Assembly: GCF_026342835.1 (NCBI RefSeq)
Contig: NZ_JAPEMI010000001.1
Coordinates: 5,028,501-5,092,500 of the forward strand
Length of the DNA stretch: 64,000 nt
Source: Streptomyces sp. NBC_00154
Lineage (GTDB): Bacteria; Actinomycetota; Actinomycetes; Streptomycetales; Streptomycetaceae
Direction: 5' to 3'
Below are positions 16,590-24,983 of this stretch, piece by piece. Each line of letters opens with the position of its first letter. Position 1 is the stretch's first letter. Below the pieces are notes generated by a model. That model saw only the letters and a program-made list of their open reading frames with translations. It made no database searches and was not told the origin of the DNA. Made by a program: the position numbers and the translations under genes.

Positions 16590-16633
16590 GCGCAGCCGGT
16601 ACGGCACCGGGAGAGGCCGAGGTGACGCGGTGA
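16586..16633 (+). CDS. Putative 15-codon coupling micro-ORF between rsmH and ftsL
   Basis: ATG at 16586 overlaps the rsmH TGA (ATGA). The reading frame MSAAGTAPGEAEVTR ends with a TGA that overlaps the ftsL GTG start (GTGA at 16630-16633). GAGGAG precedes the ATG. It thus bridges exactly the 40-bp gap between two coupled genes. It could let ribosomes read through to ftsL by termination-reinitiation, or be a chance ORF in GC-rich DNA. No function is claimed for the peptide. Confidence 0.35.
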   Translation: MSAAGTAPGEAEVTR

Positions 16634-17223
16634 GCGGACCGGCCGGACAGCTCAAGGGGCGGGCCGCGCGGCTGGCCCGGCTGATGCCCTCCGGGTCCAG
16701 CAGTGCGGCCCGTACGCCCTTCGTCCTGCTGGTCGTGCTGCTCCTCGGCGGCGGCCTGATCACCCTGCTGCTGCTGAACTCCGCACTCAACGAGGGATCG
16801 TTCAGGCTGAGCGAACTGAAGAAGCGGACCACTGATCTCACCGACGAGGAGCAGGCCCTCCAGCGCGACGTCGACGGCCGCTCCGAGCCGGACGCACTGG
16901 AGCGGCGGGCCCGCGAGCTCGGCATGGTGCCCGGCGGTAGTCCCGCCTTCCTCAACCCGGACGGTACGGTCCGCGGCGTCCCCTCCGAGGCCGTCGCCCA
17001 GCGGACCCGGGCGCCCGCGGCCGCGCCGCCTGCCGGTGCCTCGCCGTCGAAATCCGTACCGCCCCCGGCCGCGCCGTCCGCTTCCGCCACGTCCCCGGCC
17101 CCGCCCGCCACCAAACCCAGCACCTCGGCAGCCCCGCTCGCCACCAAGCCCAGCACCTCGGCAGTCCCGCTCGCGCAACCGCCTACCCCGGCACACCAGT
17201 CCTCGACCAGCCCCGGCAGGTGA
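16630..17223 (+). CDS. ftsL: Cell division protein FtsL
   Basis: A 197-residue bitopic divisome protein. A cytoplasmic basic N-terminus is followed by one membrane helix (FVLLVVLLLGGGLITLLLLNSAL, about residues 32-54). A short coiled coil follows (SELKKRTTDLTDEEQALQRDVDGRSEPDALERRARELGM), typical of FtsL/DivIC-type proteins. The last 85 residues are Pro/Ala/Ser/Thr-rich and contain a repeated unit, ATKPSTSA. It starts at GTG 16630, overlapping the micro-ORF stop. FtsL bridges FtsQ and the FtsW/FtsI synthase. Confidence 0.85.
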   Translation: MSGPAGQLKGRAARLARLMPSGSSSAARTPFVLLVVLLLGGGLITLLLLNSALNEGSFRLSELKKRTTDLTDEEQALQRDVDGRSEPDALERRARELGMVPGGSPAFLNPDGTVRGVPSEAVAQRTRAPAAAPPAGASPSKSVPPPAAPSASATSPAPPATKPSTSAAPLATKPSTSAVPLAQPPTPAHQSSTSPGR

Positions 17224-17227
17224 CGCA

Positions 17228-19210
17228 GTGCCCTCGAAGGAACCGCCGCGCCGCCGGGTCCCCGGCCCCGCACGCCCCCGCAGCGCCGCAGCGGGCTCCG
17301 GCCGTCCCCGGCCCGCCGCCCGTCGCCCGTCGCCGGTCCCACGCGGCCGCGCCCCGCGGGGGCCGTCGGCGCGCCCGCTGCGCCTCGGCAGCCCGCGCCC
17401 CCGGCTCCGCCTGGTCAGCCTGGGGCTGACGCTCGTCATGCTGGCGTTCGTCGTCCGGCTCCTCCAGGTCCAGGCCGTCGACGCCAGCGCGTACGCGGCC
17501 AAGGCCGAGGAGAACCGCTACCTCGAGTACACGATCTCCGCCGAGCGCGGTGAGATCACCGACCGCAGCGGCATCGCTCTGGCCATCAGCGTCGACGCGT
17601 ACGACATCACCGCCGACCCCAAGATGTTCACGCCCGAGGACAGCAAGGCGCCGGACGCCCCGCAGCAGGCCGCGGCCCTCCTCGCCCCCATCCTCGGCGT
17701 CGACGCCGAAGAGCTGACGAAGAAGCTGTCGAAGCCGAAGAGCCGGTACGCCGTCCTGGCCCGCCGACAGACCCCACAGGTCTGGAAGCAGATCAAGGAC
17801 CTCAAGTCCGTCTTCGCCGAGAAGGCCGAGAAGGACAGGGTGAACGGCGGCCCCGGAGCCAACGTGCTGGCCGGAATCTTCCAGGAGGCGACCACCAAAC
17901 GGGTCTACCCCAACGGTGGGCTGGCCGCCGGGATACTGGGCTACGTCAACGCCGAGGGCAAGGGCGCGGGCGGCCTCGAATCGCAGCTGGACAAGGAGCT
18001 CGCGGGCGAGGACGGCAAGATCAAGTACGCCCAGTCCGGCGGCCGCCGGGTGCCCACCGCGGGCACCAAGGAGGTCCCGGCCGTGGCCGGTTCCGACATC
18101 GAGCTGACCATCGACCGGGACATCCAGTGGGCCGCCCAGAAGGCCATCTCGGACCAGGTGAAGAAGTCCAAGGCGGACCGCGGCTATGTGATCGTGCAGA
18201 ACACCAGGACCGGCGAGGTCCTCGCCATGGCCAACGCCCCGGGCTTCGACCCCAACGACCTCTCGCAGGCCGACGCGGCGTCGCTGGGGAACGCGGCCGT
18301 GCAGGACGTGTACGAACCCGGCTCCACCAGCAAGGTCATGTCCATGGCCGCCGTCCTGGAGGAGGGCGTGGCCACCCCCGGTACCCATGTCACCGTCCCC
18401 AACCGGCTCCACCGCGGCGACCGGCTCTTCAAGGACGACATCGACCACTCCACCTGGTACCTGACGCTCAACGGCGTACTCGCCAAGTCCAGCAACATCG
18501 GGACCATCCTGGCCACCGGACAGCTCGGCAAGACGCAGGCAGAGGCCAACAAGGTCCTCTACTCGTACCTGCGCAAATTCGGCATCGGCAGCCCGACCGG
18601 ACTGGACTACCCGGGCGAGACGCCCGGCATCCTCGCCAAGCCGCAGGACTGGTCGACCTCGCAGCAGTACACGATCCCGTTCGGCCAGGGACTCTCGCTC
18701 AACGCCATGCAGGCCGCCTCGGTCTACTCGACGATCGCTAACGGCGGTGTCCGGATCCAGCCCACCCTGGTCCGCGGCACCAAGGGCGCCGACGGCCGCT
18801 TCACCCCCGCGACCACCCCCGGACAGACCCGGGTGATCAGCGAGAAGACCGCGAAATCGCTCGCGAGCATGCTGGAGTCGGTGGTCGGTGACGAGGAGGG
18901 CACCGGTACCAAGGCCCGTATCCCCGGCTACCGGGTCGCGGGCAAGACCGGCACGGCCAACCGGGTCGATCCGGTCCGCGGTGGATACCACGGCTACACC
19001 GCGTCCTTCGCGGGCTTCGCGCCCGCCGACAACCCGCAGATCACTGTCTACTGCGCGATCCAGAATCCGACGAAGGGCAGCTACTTCGGCGGCCAGATCT
19101 GCGGTCCCATCTACAAACAGGTCATGGAGTTCGCGCTGAAGACGCTCCAGACCGCACCGTCCGGCAGCAGGTCCGCCCGCCTGCCGGTGTCCTTCCAGCC
19201 CGGCGAGTGA
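17228..19210 (+). CDS. ftsI: Penicillin-binding protein FtsI (PBP3), septal transpeptidase
   Basis: A 660-residue class B PBP that cross-links septal peptidoglycan. The Arg/Pro-rich cytoplasmic N-terminus is followed by a membrane helix near residues 64-80 and a PBP dimer domain. The transpeptidase domain has the catalytic triad motifs Ser366-T-S-Lys369, Ser421-Ser-Asn423 and Lys573-Thr-Gly575. The GTG at 17228 begins 4 bp after ftsL, with AGGTGA upstream. It works with FtsW, encoded 5.8 kb downstream. Confidence 0.95.
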   Translation: MPSKEPPRRRVPGPARPRSAAAGSGRPRPAARRPSPVPRGRAPRGPSARPLRLGSPRPRLRLVSLGLTLVMLAFVVRLLQVQAVDASAYAAKAEENRYLEYTISAERGEITDRSGIALAISVDAYDITADPKMFTPEDSKAPDAPQQAAALLAPILGVDAEELTKKLSKPKSRYAVLARRQTPQVWKQIKDLKSVFAEKAEKDRVNGGPGANVLAGIFQEATTKRVYPNGGLAAGILGYVNAEGKGAGGLESQLDKELAGEDGKIKYAQSGGRRVPTAGTKEVPAVAGSDIELTIDRDIQWAAQKAISDQVKKSKADRGYVIVQNTRTGEVLAMANAPGFDPNDLSQADAASLGNAAVQDVYEPGSTSKVMSMAAVLEEGVATPGTHVTVPNRLHRGDRLFKDDIDHSTWYLTLNGVLAKSSNIGTILATGQLGKTQAEANKVLYSYLRKFGIGSPTGLDYPGETPGILAKPQDWSTSQQYTIPFGQGLSLNAMQAASVYSTIANGGVRIQPTLVRGTKGADGRFTPATTPGQTRVISEKTAKSLASMLESVVGDEEGTGTKARIPGYRVAGKTGTANRVDPVRGGYHGYTASFAGFAPADNPQITVYCAIQNPTKGSYFGGQICGPIYKQVMEFALKTLQTAPSGSRSARLPVSFQPGE

Positions 19211-19228
19211 ACTCGGGGTAATCAGCCA

Positions 19229-20968
19229 GTGACAACCATCACCCCCGATCCCGGGAACCGGAACGGGAACCACCCGGGAGCGGCCCCCTCACTTCGCGGG
19301 AGGCCGGGTGCGCCCGGTACGCTCACCGCCGTGCCCCACGCTGAACAGTCCCAAACCATCCAGAAGGACGCCCCTGTGAACTACCCGGGAGCGCCCCGCC
19401 CGGATCGGCTCCGGCCGACCACCCTCGGCGAGCTGGCAGCCCGGCTGGGAGTCGAATCGCCCGGACCCGGCGAGGTCACCGGGATCACCCATGACTCGCG
19501 GGCGGTACGGCCCGGCGATGTGTACGCGGCGCTGCCCGGCGCCCGCCTCCACGGCGCCGACTTCGTCGCCCAGGCGGCCGGCCTCGGCGCGGCGGCGGTC
19601 CTCACCGACCCGGCGGGCGCCGAGCGCGCCGCCGCCACCGGACTGCCGGTGCTGGTCACCGAGAACCCGCGCGGCCGGATGGGCGAACTCGCCGCGGAGA
19701 TCTACGGGCGGCCGGGCGCCGACCTCCTGCAGATCGGCATCACCGGAACGTCCGGGAAGACCACCACCGCGTATCTCATCGAGGGCGGCTTCCGGGGCGC
19801 CGGACGCAGCACCGGTCTGATCGGCACCGTCGAGACGCGGATCGGCGACGAGCGCATCAAGTCCGAGCGCACCACCCCCGAAGCGACCGACCTCCAGGCA
19901 CTGTTCGCCGTCATGCGCGAGCGCGGCGTCGACGCGGTCACCATGGAGGTCTCCAGCCACGCGCTGGTGCTCGGCCGGGTCGACGGCTGCGTCTTCGACG
20001 TCGCCGTCTTCAACAACCTCAGCCCGGAGCACATGGAGTTCCACTCCGGCATGGAGGACTACTTCGCGGCCAAGGCCCAGCTGTTCACCCCGGAGCGCAG
20101 CCGGCGGGGCGTCGTCAACTTCGACGACGAGTACGGCCGCAGGCTGATCACCGGGGCGTCCGTTCCGGTCGTCACCTTCTCCGCCGAGGGCCACCTGGAC
20201 GCCGACTGGCGCGCCGAGGACGTCGAAGTCGGCCCGCTGGGCTCCACCTTCACCGTTGTCGGCCCCAAGGGTGAGCGGATCAGCGCCAGGGCCCCGCTGC
20301 CCGGCCCGTTCAACGTCGCCAACACCCTCGCCGCGATCGTCACCCTGGCCGTCGCGGGCGTCGACCCGCAGACCGCGGCCGACGGGGTCGCCGCCGTCCC
20401 CGGAGTCCCCGGCCGGCTGGAACGCGTCGACGCCGGACAGCCGTACCTCGCGCTCGTCGACTACGCGCACAAGACCGACGCCGTCGAGTCCGTCCTGCGC
20501 TCCCTGCGCAAGGTCACCGAGGGCAAACTGCACATCGTGCTCGGCTGCGGCGGCGACCGCGACACGACGAAACGCGGACCGATGGGGGCGGCAGCTGCCC
20601 GGCTCGCCGACACCGCCGTACTGACCTCCGACAATCCCCGCTCCGAGGACCCTCTGGCCATCCTCACCGCGATGCTCTCGGGCGCCGCCGAGGTGCCCGT
20701 CCACGAACGCGGCGAGGTCCTGGTCGACGCCGACCGGGCCGCCGCCATCGCCACCGCGGTCGCCCGCGCCCGGCCCGGTGACACAGTGCTGATCGCCGGC
20801 AAGGGCCACGAACAGGGCCAGGACATCCACGGAGTGGTACGCCCCTTCGACGACCGTACGGTGCTGCGCGCCGCCATCGCCCGGTCCCTGGGGCAAGAGA
20901 GCGCCGACGACGCCCCCGAGGACACCCCGGACCTCGCCCACACCCACGAGAACAACAGTCAGGGATGA
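19229..20968 (+). CDS. murE: UDP-MurNAc-L-Ala-D-Glu:diaminopimelate ligase MurE
   Basis: A 579-residue cytoplasmic Mur ligase adding diaminopimelate as third residue of the stem peptide (LL-DAP in streptomycetes, by family knowledge). The ATP loop is GTSGKTTT (residues 173-180), and the DAP-recognition motif DNPR is at 468-471 (TSDNPRSEDP). The first 49 residues are a Pro/Gly-rich extension. The GTG at 19376 with AAGGA upstream is a serious alternative start that removes this extension. It follows ftsI by 18 bp. Confidence 0.93.
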   Translation: MTTITPDPGNRNGNHPGAAPSLRGRPGAPGTLTAVPHAEQSQTIQKDAPVNYPGAPRPDRLRPTTLGELAARLGVESPGPGEVTGITHDSRAVRPGDVYAALPGARLHGADFVAQAAGLGAAAVLTDPAGAERAAATGLPVLVTENPRGRMGELAAEIYGRPGADLLQIGITGTSGKTTTAYLIEGGFRGAGRSTGLIGTVETRIGDERIKSERTTPEATDLQALFAVMRERGVDAVTMEVSSHALVLGRVDGCVFDVAVFNNLSPEHMEFHSGMEDYFAAKAQLFTPERSRRGVVNFDDEYGRRLITGASVPVVTFSAEGHLDADWRAEDVEVGPLGSTFTVVGPKGERISARAPLPGPFNVANTLAAIVTLAVAGVDPQTAADGVAAVPGVPGRLERVDAGQPYLALVDYAHKTDAVESVLRSLRKVTEGKLHIVLGCGGDRDTTKRGPMGAAAARLADTAVLTSDNPRSEDPLAILTAMLSGAAEVPVHERGEVLVDADRAAAIATAVARARPGDTVLIAGKGHEQGQDIHGVVRPFDDRTVLRAAIARSLGQESADDAPEDTPDLAHTHENNSQG

Positions 20969-20972
20969 CCAA

Positions 20973-22379
20973 GTGATCGCCCTTACCCTCGCCGAGATCG
21001 CCGATATCGTCGGCGGGCAGTCGTACGACATACCGGATCCGGCAGCGGCCGTCAGCGGGCCTGTCGTCATCGACTCCCGAGCGGTGGAGCAAGGCAGCCT
21101 GTTCGTCGCCTTCGCCGGCGAGCGGGTCGACGGCCACGACTATGCGCAGCGCGCCGTCGAGGCGGGCGCGGCAGCGGTGCTGGCCGCGCGCCCCGTCGGC
21201 GTCCCGGCGATCGTCGTCGACGACGTCCTGGCCGCGCTCGGTGCTCTCGCCCGGGCCGTCGTCGAACGGCTCGGCACCGCCGTCGTCGCCCTCACCGGCT
21301 CCGCGGGCAAGACCTCCACCAAGGACCTGATCGCCCAGCTCCTGGAGCGCAAGGGCCCCACCGTCTTCCCCGCGGGCAACCTCAACAACGAGATCGGACT
21401 GCCGCTCACCGCCCTGCGCGCCACCGAGAGCACCGAGCACCTCGTCCTCGAGATGGGTGCGCGCTACATCGGCGACATCCGCTACCTCACCGGCCTGGTC
21501 CCGCCGCGGATCGGCCTCGTCCTCAACGTCGGCACCGCACACATCGGCGAGTTCGGCGGCCGCGAGCAGATCGCCATCGCCAAGGGCGAGATGGTCGAGT
21601 CGCTCCCCGAGGACGGGGTCGCCGTCCTCAACGCCGACGACCCGCTCGTGCGCGCCATGTCCTCCCGTACGAAGGCCCGGGTGCTGCTCTTCGGCGAAGC
21701 CGCGGATGCGGACGTACGGGGAGAGAAGGTCCGTCTCACCGACGACGGCCGCCCCGCTTTCACGCTCCACACACCCACCGGGTGCAGCGATGTGACCATG
21801 CGCCTGTACGGTGAGCACCACGTGTCGAACGCGCTCGCCGCGGCCGCCGTCGCCCATGAGTTGGGCCTGTCCGCAGACGAGATCGCCGAAGCGCTCTCCG
21901 AGGCGGGCACCCTCTCCCGCTGGCGCATGGAGGTCACCGAGCGTCCGGACGGCGTGACGTTCGTCAATGACGCCTACAACGCGAACCCCGAATCCATGCG
22001 AGCAGCGCTGCGCGCGCTGGTCGCCATGGGGAAGGGCCGGCGTACGTGGGCGGTGCTCGGCCCCATGGCCGAGCTCGGCGACGCCTCGCTCGCCGAGCAC
22101 GACGCGGTCGGACGGCTCGCCGTCCGGCTCAACGTCAGCAAGCTCGTCGCGGTCGGGGGCAGAGAAGCCTCCTGGCTGCAACTGGGCGCATACAACGAGG
22201 GTTCGTGGGGTGAGGAGTCGGTGCACGTGTCCGACGCACAGGCTGCCGTCGACCTGTTGCGCAGTGAACTGCGCGCGGGAGACGTCGTGCTGGTGAAGGC
22301 GTCCCGGTCGGCCGGCCTGGAAAAGGTCGCCCAGGCACTGCTGGAGAACTCGACCGAGGGCGAGGTCACCGGCCGATGA
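20973..22379 (+). CDS. murF: UDP-MurNAc-tripeptide:D-Ala-D-Ala ligase MurF
   Basis: A 468-residue Mur ligase that adds D-Ala-D-Ala to complete UDP-MurNAc-pentapeptide. The ATP loop is GSAGKTSTKDL (from residue 109). Other Mur signatures are GNLNNEIGLPLT, LEMGARYIGDI and NDAYNANPESMRAAL. The GTG at 20973 lies 4 bp after the murE stop, and the gene ends in an ATGA overlap with mraY. Length is normal for the family. Confidence 0.95.
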   Translation: MIALTLAEIADIVGGQSYDIPDPAAAVSGPVVIDSRAVEQGSLFVAFAGERVDGHDYAQRAVEAGAAAVLAARPVGVPAIVVDDVLAALGALARAVVERLGTAVVALTGSAGKTSTKDLIAQLLERKGPTVFPAGNLNNEIGLPLTALRATESTEHLVLEMGARYIGDIRYLTGLVPPRIGLVLNVGTAHIGEFGGREQIAIAKGEMVESLPEDGVAVLNADDPLVRAMSSRTKARVLLFGEAADADVRGEKVRLTDDGRPAFTLHTPTGCSDVTMRLYGEHHVSNALAAAAVAHELGLSADEIAEALSEAGTLSRWRMEVTERPDGVTFVNDAYNANPESMRAALRALVAMGKGRRTWAVLGPMAELGDASLAEHDAVGRLAVRLNVSKLVAVGGREASWLQLGAYNEGSWGEESVHVSDAQAAVDLLRSELRAGDVVLVKASRSAGLEKVAQALLENSTEGEVTGR

Positions 22380-23446
22380 GGCAGATCCTCTTCGCGGGGG
22401 CCATCGGGCTCTTCCTGACCCTGGTCGGTACCCCGCTGCTGATCAAGCTCCTGGCCCGCAAGGGATATGGGCAGTTCATCCGTGATGACGGCCCGCGCAG
22501 CCACGGCAGCAAGAAGGGCACGCCCACCATGGGCGGCATCGCCTTCATCCTGGCCACGCTGATGGCGTACGTCCTGGCGAAGGTGATCACCGGCGAGCAG
22601 ATGCGCTTCTCCGGTGTGCTGGTCCTGTTCCTGATGACCGGCATGGGTCTTGTCGGGTTCCTCGACGACTACATCAAGATCGTCAAGCAGCGTTCGCTCG
22701 GTCTGCGGGCCAAGGCGAAGATGGCCGGCCAGCTGATCGTCGGCATCGCCTTCGCGGTGCTGTCGCTCCAGTTCGCCGACGGCCGCGGCAACACCCCGGC
22801 CTCCACCAAGCTGTCGTTCGTCACGGACTTCGGCTGGTCGATCGGCCCGGTGCTGTTCGTGGTCTGGGCGCTGTTCATGATCCTCGCCATGTCCAACGGC
22901 GTGAACCTGACGGACGGTCTGGACGGTCTGGCCACCGGTGCCTCCGTGATGGTCTTCGGCGCGTACACCTTCATCGGGCTGTGGCAGTTCCAGGAGTCCT
23001 GCGCCAACGCGGTCACCCTGACCAACCCCAACGCCTGCTTCGAGGTCCGCGACCCGCTCGACCTCGCGGTCGTCGCCTCCGCGTTGATGGGTGCCTGCTT
23101 CGGCTTCCTGTGGTGGAACACCTCGCCCGCCAAGATCTTCATGGGTGACACCGGTTCGCTGGCACTCGGTGGCGCGCTCGCGGGTCTCGCGATCTGCTCC
23201 CGCACCGAGTTCCTGATGGCCATCCTCGGCGGCCTCTTCGTGATGATCACCATGTCCGTGGTCATCCAGGTCGGCTCCTTCAAGATGACCGGCAAGCGGG
23301 TCTTCCGGATGGCGCCGCTCCAGCACCACTTCGAACTCAAGGGCTGGTCCGAAGTCCTTGTCGTGGTCCGTTTCTGGATCATCCAGGGCATGTGCGTGAT
23401 CGTCGGACTCGGTCTCTTCTACGCAGGGTGGGCAGCCGCCAAGTGA
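22376..23446 (+). CDS. mraY: Phospho-MurNAc-pentapeptide transferase MraY
   Basis: A 356-residue polytopic enzyme that moves phospho-MurNAc-pentapeptide to undecaprenyl phosphate, giving lipid I. About ten helices are present. The catalytic signatures are FLDDYIKI, NLTDGLDGLATG, FMGDTGSLALGG and the histidine motif PLQHHFELKGW near the C-terminus. A loop with two cysteines (SCANAVTLTNPNACFEV) is inserted before helix 7. It overlaps murF (ATGA) and murD (GTGA), so all three are translationally coupled. Confidence 0.95.
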   Translation: MRQILFAGAIGLFLTLVGTPLLIKLLARKGYGQFIRDDGPRSHGSKKGTPTMGGIAFILATLMAYVLAKVITGEQMRFSGVLVLFLMTGMGLVGFLDDYIKIVKQRSLGLRAKAKMAGQLIVGIAFAVLSLQFADGRGNTPASTKLSFVTDFGWSIGPVLFVVWALFMILAMSNGVNLTDGLDGLATGASVMVFGAYTFIGLWQFQESCANAVTLTNPNACFEVRDPLDLAVVASALMGACFGFLWWNTSPAKIFMGDTGSLALGGALAGLAICSRTEFLMAILGGLFVMITMSVVIQVGSFKMTGKRVFRMAPLQHHFELKGWSEVLVVVRFWIIQGMCVIVGLGLFYAGWAAAK

Positions 23447-24870
23447 GCAACCAGGACTGGCAGGGCAAGCACGTCACCGTCGCCGGGCTCGGTGTCAGCG
23501 GTATCCCCGCCGCCCGTGTCCTGCACGGCCTCGGCGCCGTCGTCACCGTGGTCAACGACGGGGACGACGAGCGTTCCCGCGCACAGGCGGCCGAGCTGGA
23601 GGCGCAGGGGATCACCGTGCGCCTCGGCGACGGGGCGACCCTGCCCGAGTCCACCGAGCTCATCGTCACCACCCCCGGCTGGAAGCCCGACAAGCCGCTG
23701 TTCGCAGCAGCCGCCGAGGCGGGCGTCCCGGTCTGGGGCGACGTCGAGCTCGCCTGGCGACTGCGCGGCCACGACGGCAGGGAACCGGCCCCCTGGCTCG
23801 CGGTCACCGGCACCAACGGCAAGACCACGACCGTACGGATGCTCGCCTCGATCCTGGAGACGGCCGGGCTGCGCACAGCGGCCGTCGGCAACATCGGGGT
23901 CTCCCTGCTGGACGCGGTGCTCGGCGACGAGACGTACGACGTACTCGCCGTCGAGCTCTCCAGCTACCAGCTGCACTGGGCGCCCTCGCTGCGCGCCCAC
24001 TCCGCCGTCGTCCTCAACCTGGCGCCCGACCATCTCGACTGGCACGGCTCCATGGAGGCGTACGTCGCGGACAAGGGCCGGATCTACGAGGGCAACCGGA
24101 TCGCCTGCGTCTACAACGCGGCCGACAAGGCCACCGAGGACCTGGTCCGGCAGGCGGACGTCGAGGAGGGCTGCCGCGCCATCGGCTTCACCCTCGGGAC
24201 CCCTGGCCCGTCCCAGCTGGGCGTCGTCGACGGCATCCTCGTCGACCGGGCCTTCGTGACCAACCGGCAGAAGCAGGCCCAGGAGCTCGCCGAGGTCGGT
24301 GACGTCAACCCGCCCGCCCCGCACAACATCGCCAACGCCCTGGCGGCCGCGGCGCTGGCCCGCGCGTTCGGCGTCGAGCCCAGGGCGGTACGGGACGGGC
24401 TGCGGGCCTTCCGTCCCGACGCGCACCGCATCGAGCATGTCGCGGACGTCGCCGAAGTCGCATACATCGACGACTCCAAGGCCACCAACACCCATGCTGC
24501 GGAGGCCTCCCTCGCGGCGTACGACCCGATCGTCTGGATCGCCGGCGGCCTCGCCAAGGGCGCCACCTTCGACGAGCTGGTGAGCGGGGCCGCGAAGCGG
24601 CTGCGCGGCGTCGTGCTGATGGGCCGCGACCGGGCACTCATCCACGAAGCCCTCACGCGACACGCCCCCGAGGTCCCGGTCGTCGACCTCGACCGGACCG
24701 ACACTGGGGCGATGTCCGAGGCGGTCCGCGAGGCGGCACGGCTCGCCCGGCCGGGAGACACCGTACTGATGGCCCCGGCCTGTGCCTCCATGGACATGTT
24801 CGCCAATTACAACAAGCGGGGCGAGGCATTCGCGGACGCGGTCCGCGCACTCGCCGACGAGAGCGCCTGA
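23443..24870 (+). CDS. murD: UDP-MurNAc-L-alanine:D-glutamate ligase MurD
   Basis: A 475-residue cytoplasmic Mur ligase adding D-glutamate. The N-terminal UDP-binding Rossmann part is VTVAGLGVSGIPAARVL, the ATP loop is GTNGKTTT (123-130), followed by the ELSSYQLHW and NLAPDHLDWHGSME signatures. The C-terminal part carries DDSKATN. The GTG at 23443 overlaps the mraY stop. A 113-bp gap separates it from ftsW. Confidence 0.95.
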   Translation: MSNQDWQGKHVTVAGLGVSGIPAARVLHGLGAVVTVVNDGDDERSRAQAAELEAQGITVRLGDGATLPESTELIVTTPGWKPDKPLFAAAAEAGVPVWGDVELAWRLRGHDGREPAPWLAVTGTNGKTTTVRMLASILETAGLRTAAVGNIGVSLLDAVLGDETYDVLAVELSSYQLHWAPSLRAHSAVVLNLAPDHLDWHGSMEAYVADKGRIYEGNRIACVYNAADKATEDLVRQADVEEGCRAIGFTLGTPGPSQLGVVDGILVDRAFVTNRQKQAQELAEVGDVNPPAPHNIANALAAAALARAFGVEPRAVRDGLRAFRPDAHRIEHVADVAEVAYIDDSKATNTHAAEASLAAYDPIVWIAGGLAKGATFDELVSGAAKRLRGVVLMGRDRALIHEALTRHAPEVPVVDLDRTDTGAMSEAVREAARLARPGDTVLMAPACASMDMFANYNKRGEAFADAVRALADESA

Positions 24871-24983
24871 CGGGCCCGGCCGCCGCGCCGTACTGTCCCG
24901 GAGAACCGGGTAGGGGCGGCTCCGCCGCGTGCCCCGGCCTTCGGCAGCAGCCCCGGGCACGAGCAGTGGAGGGGACAGCGACA

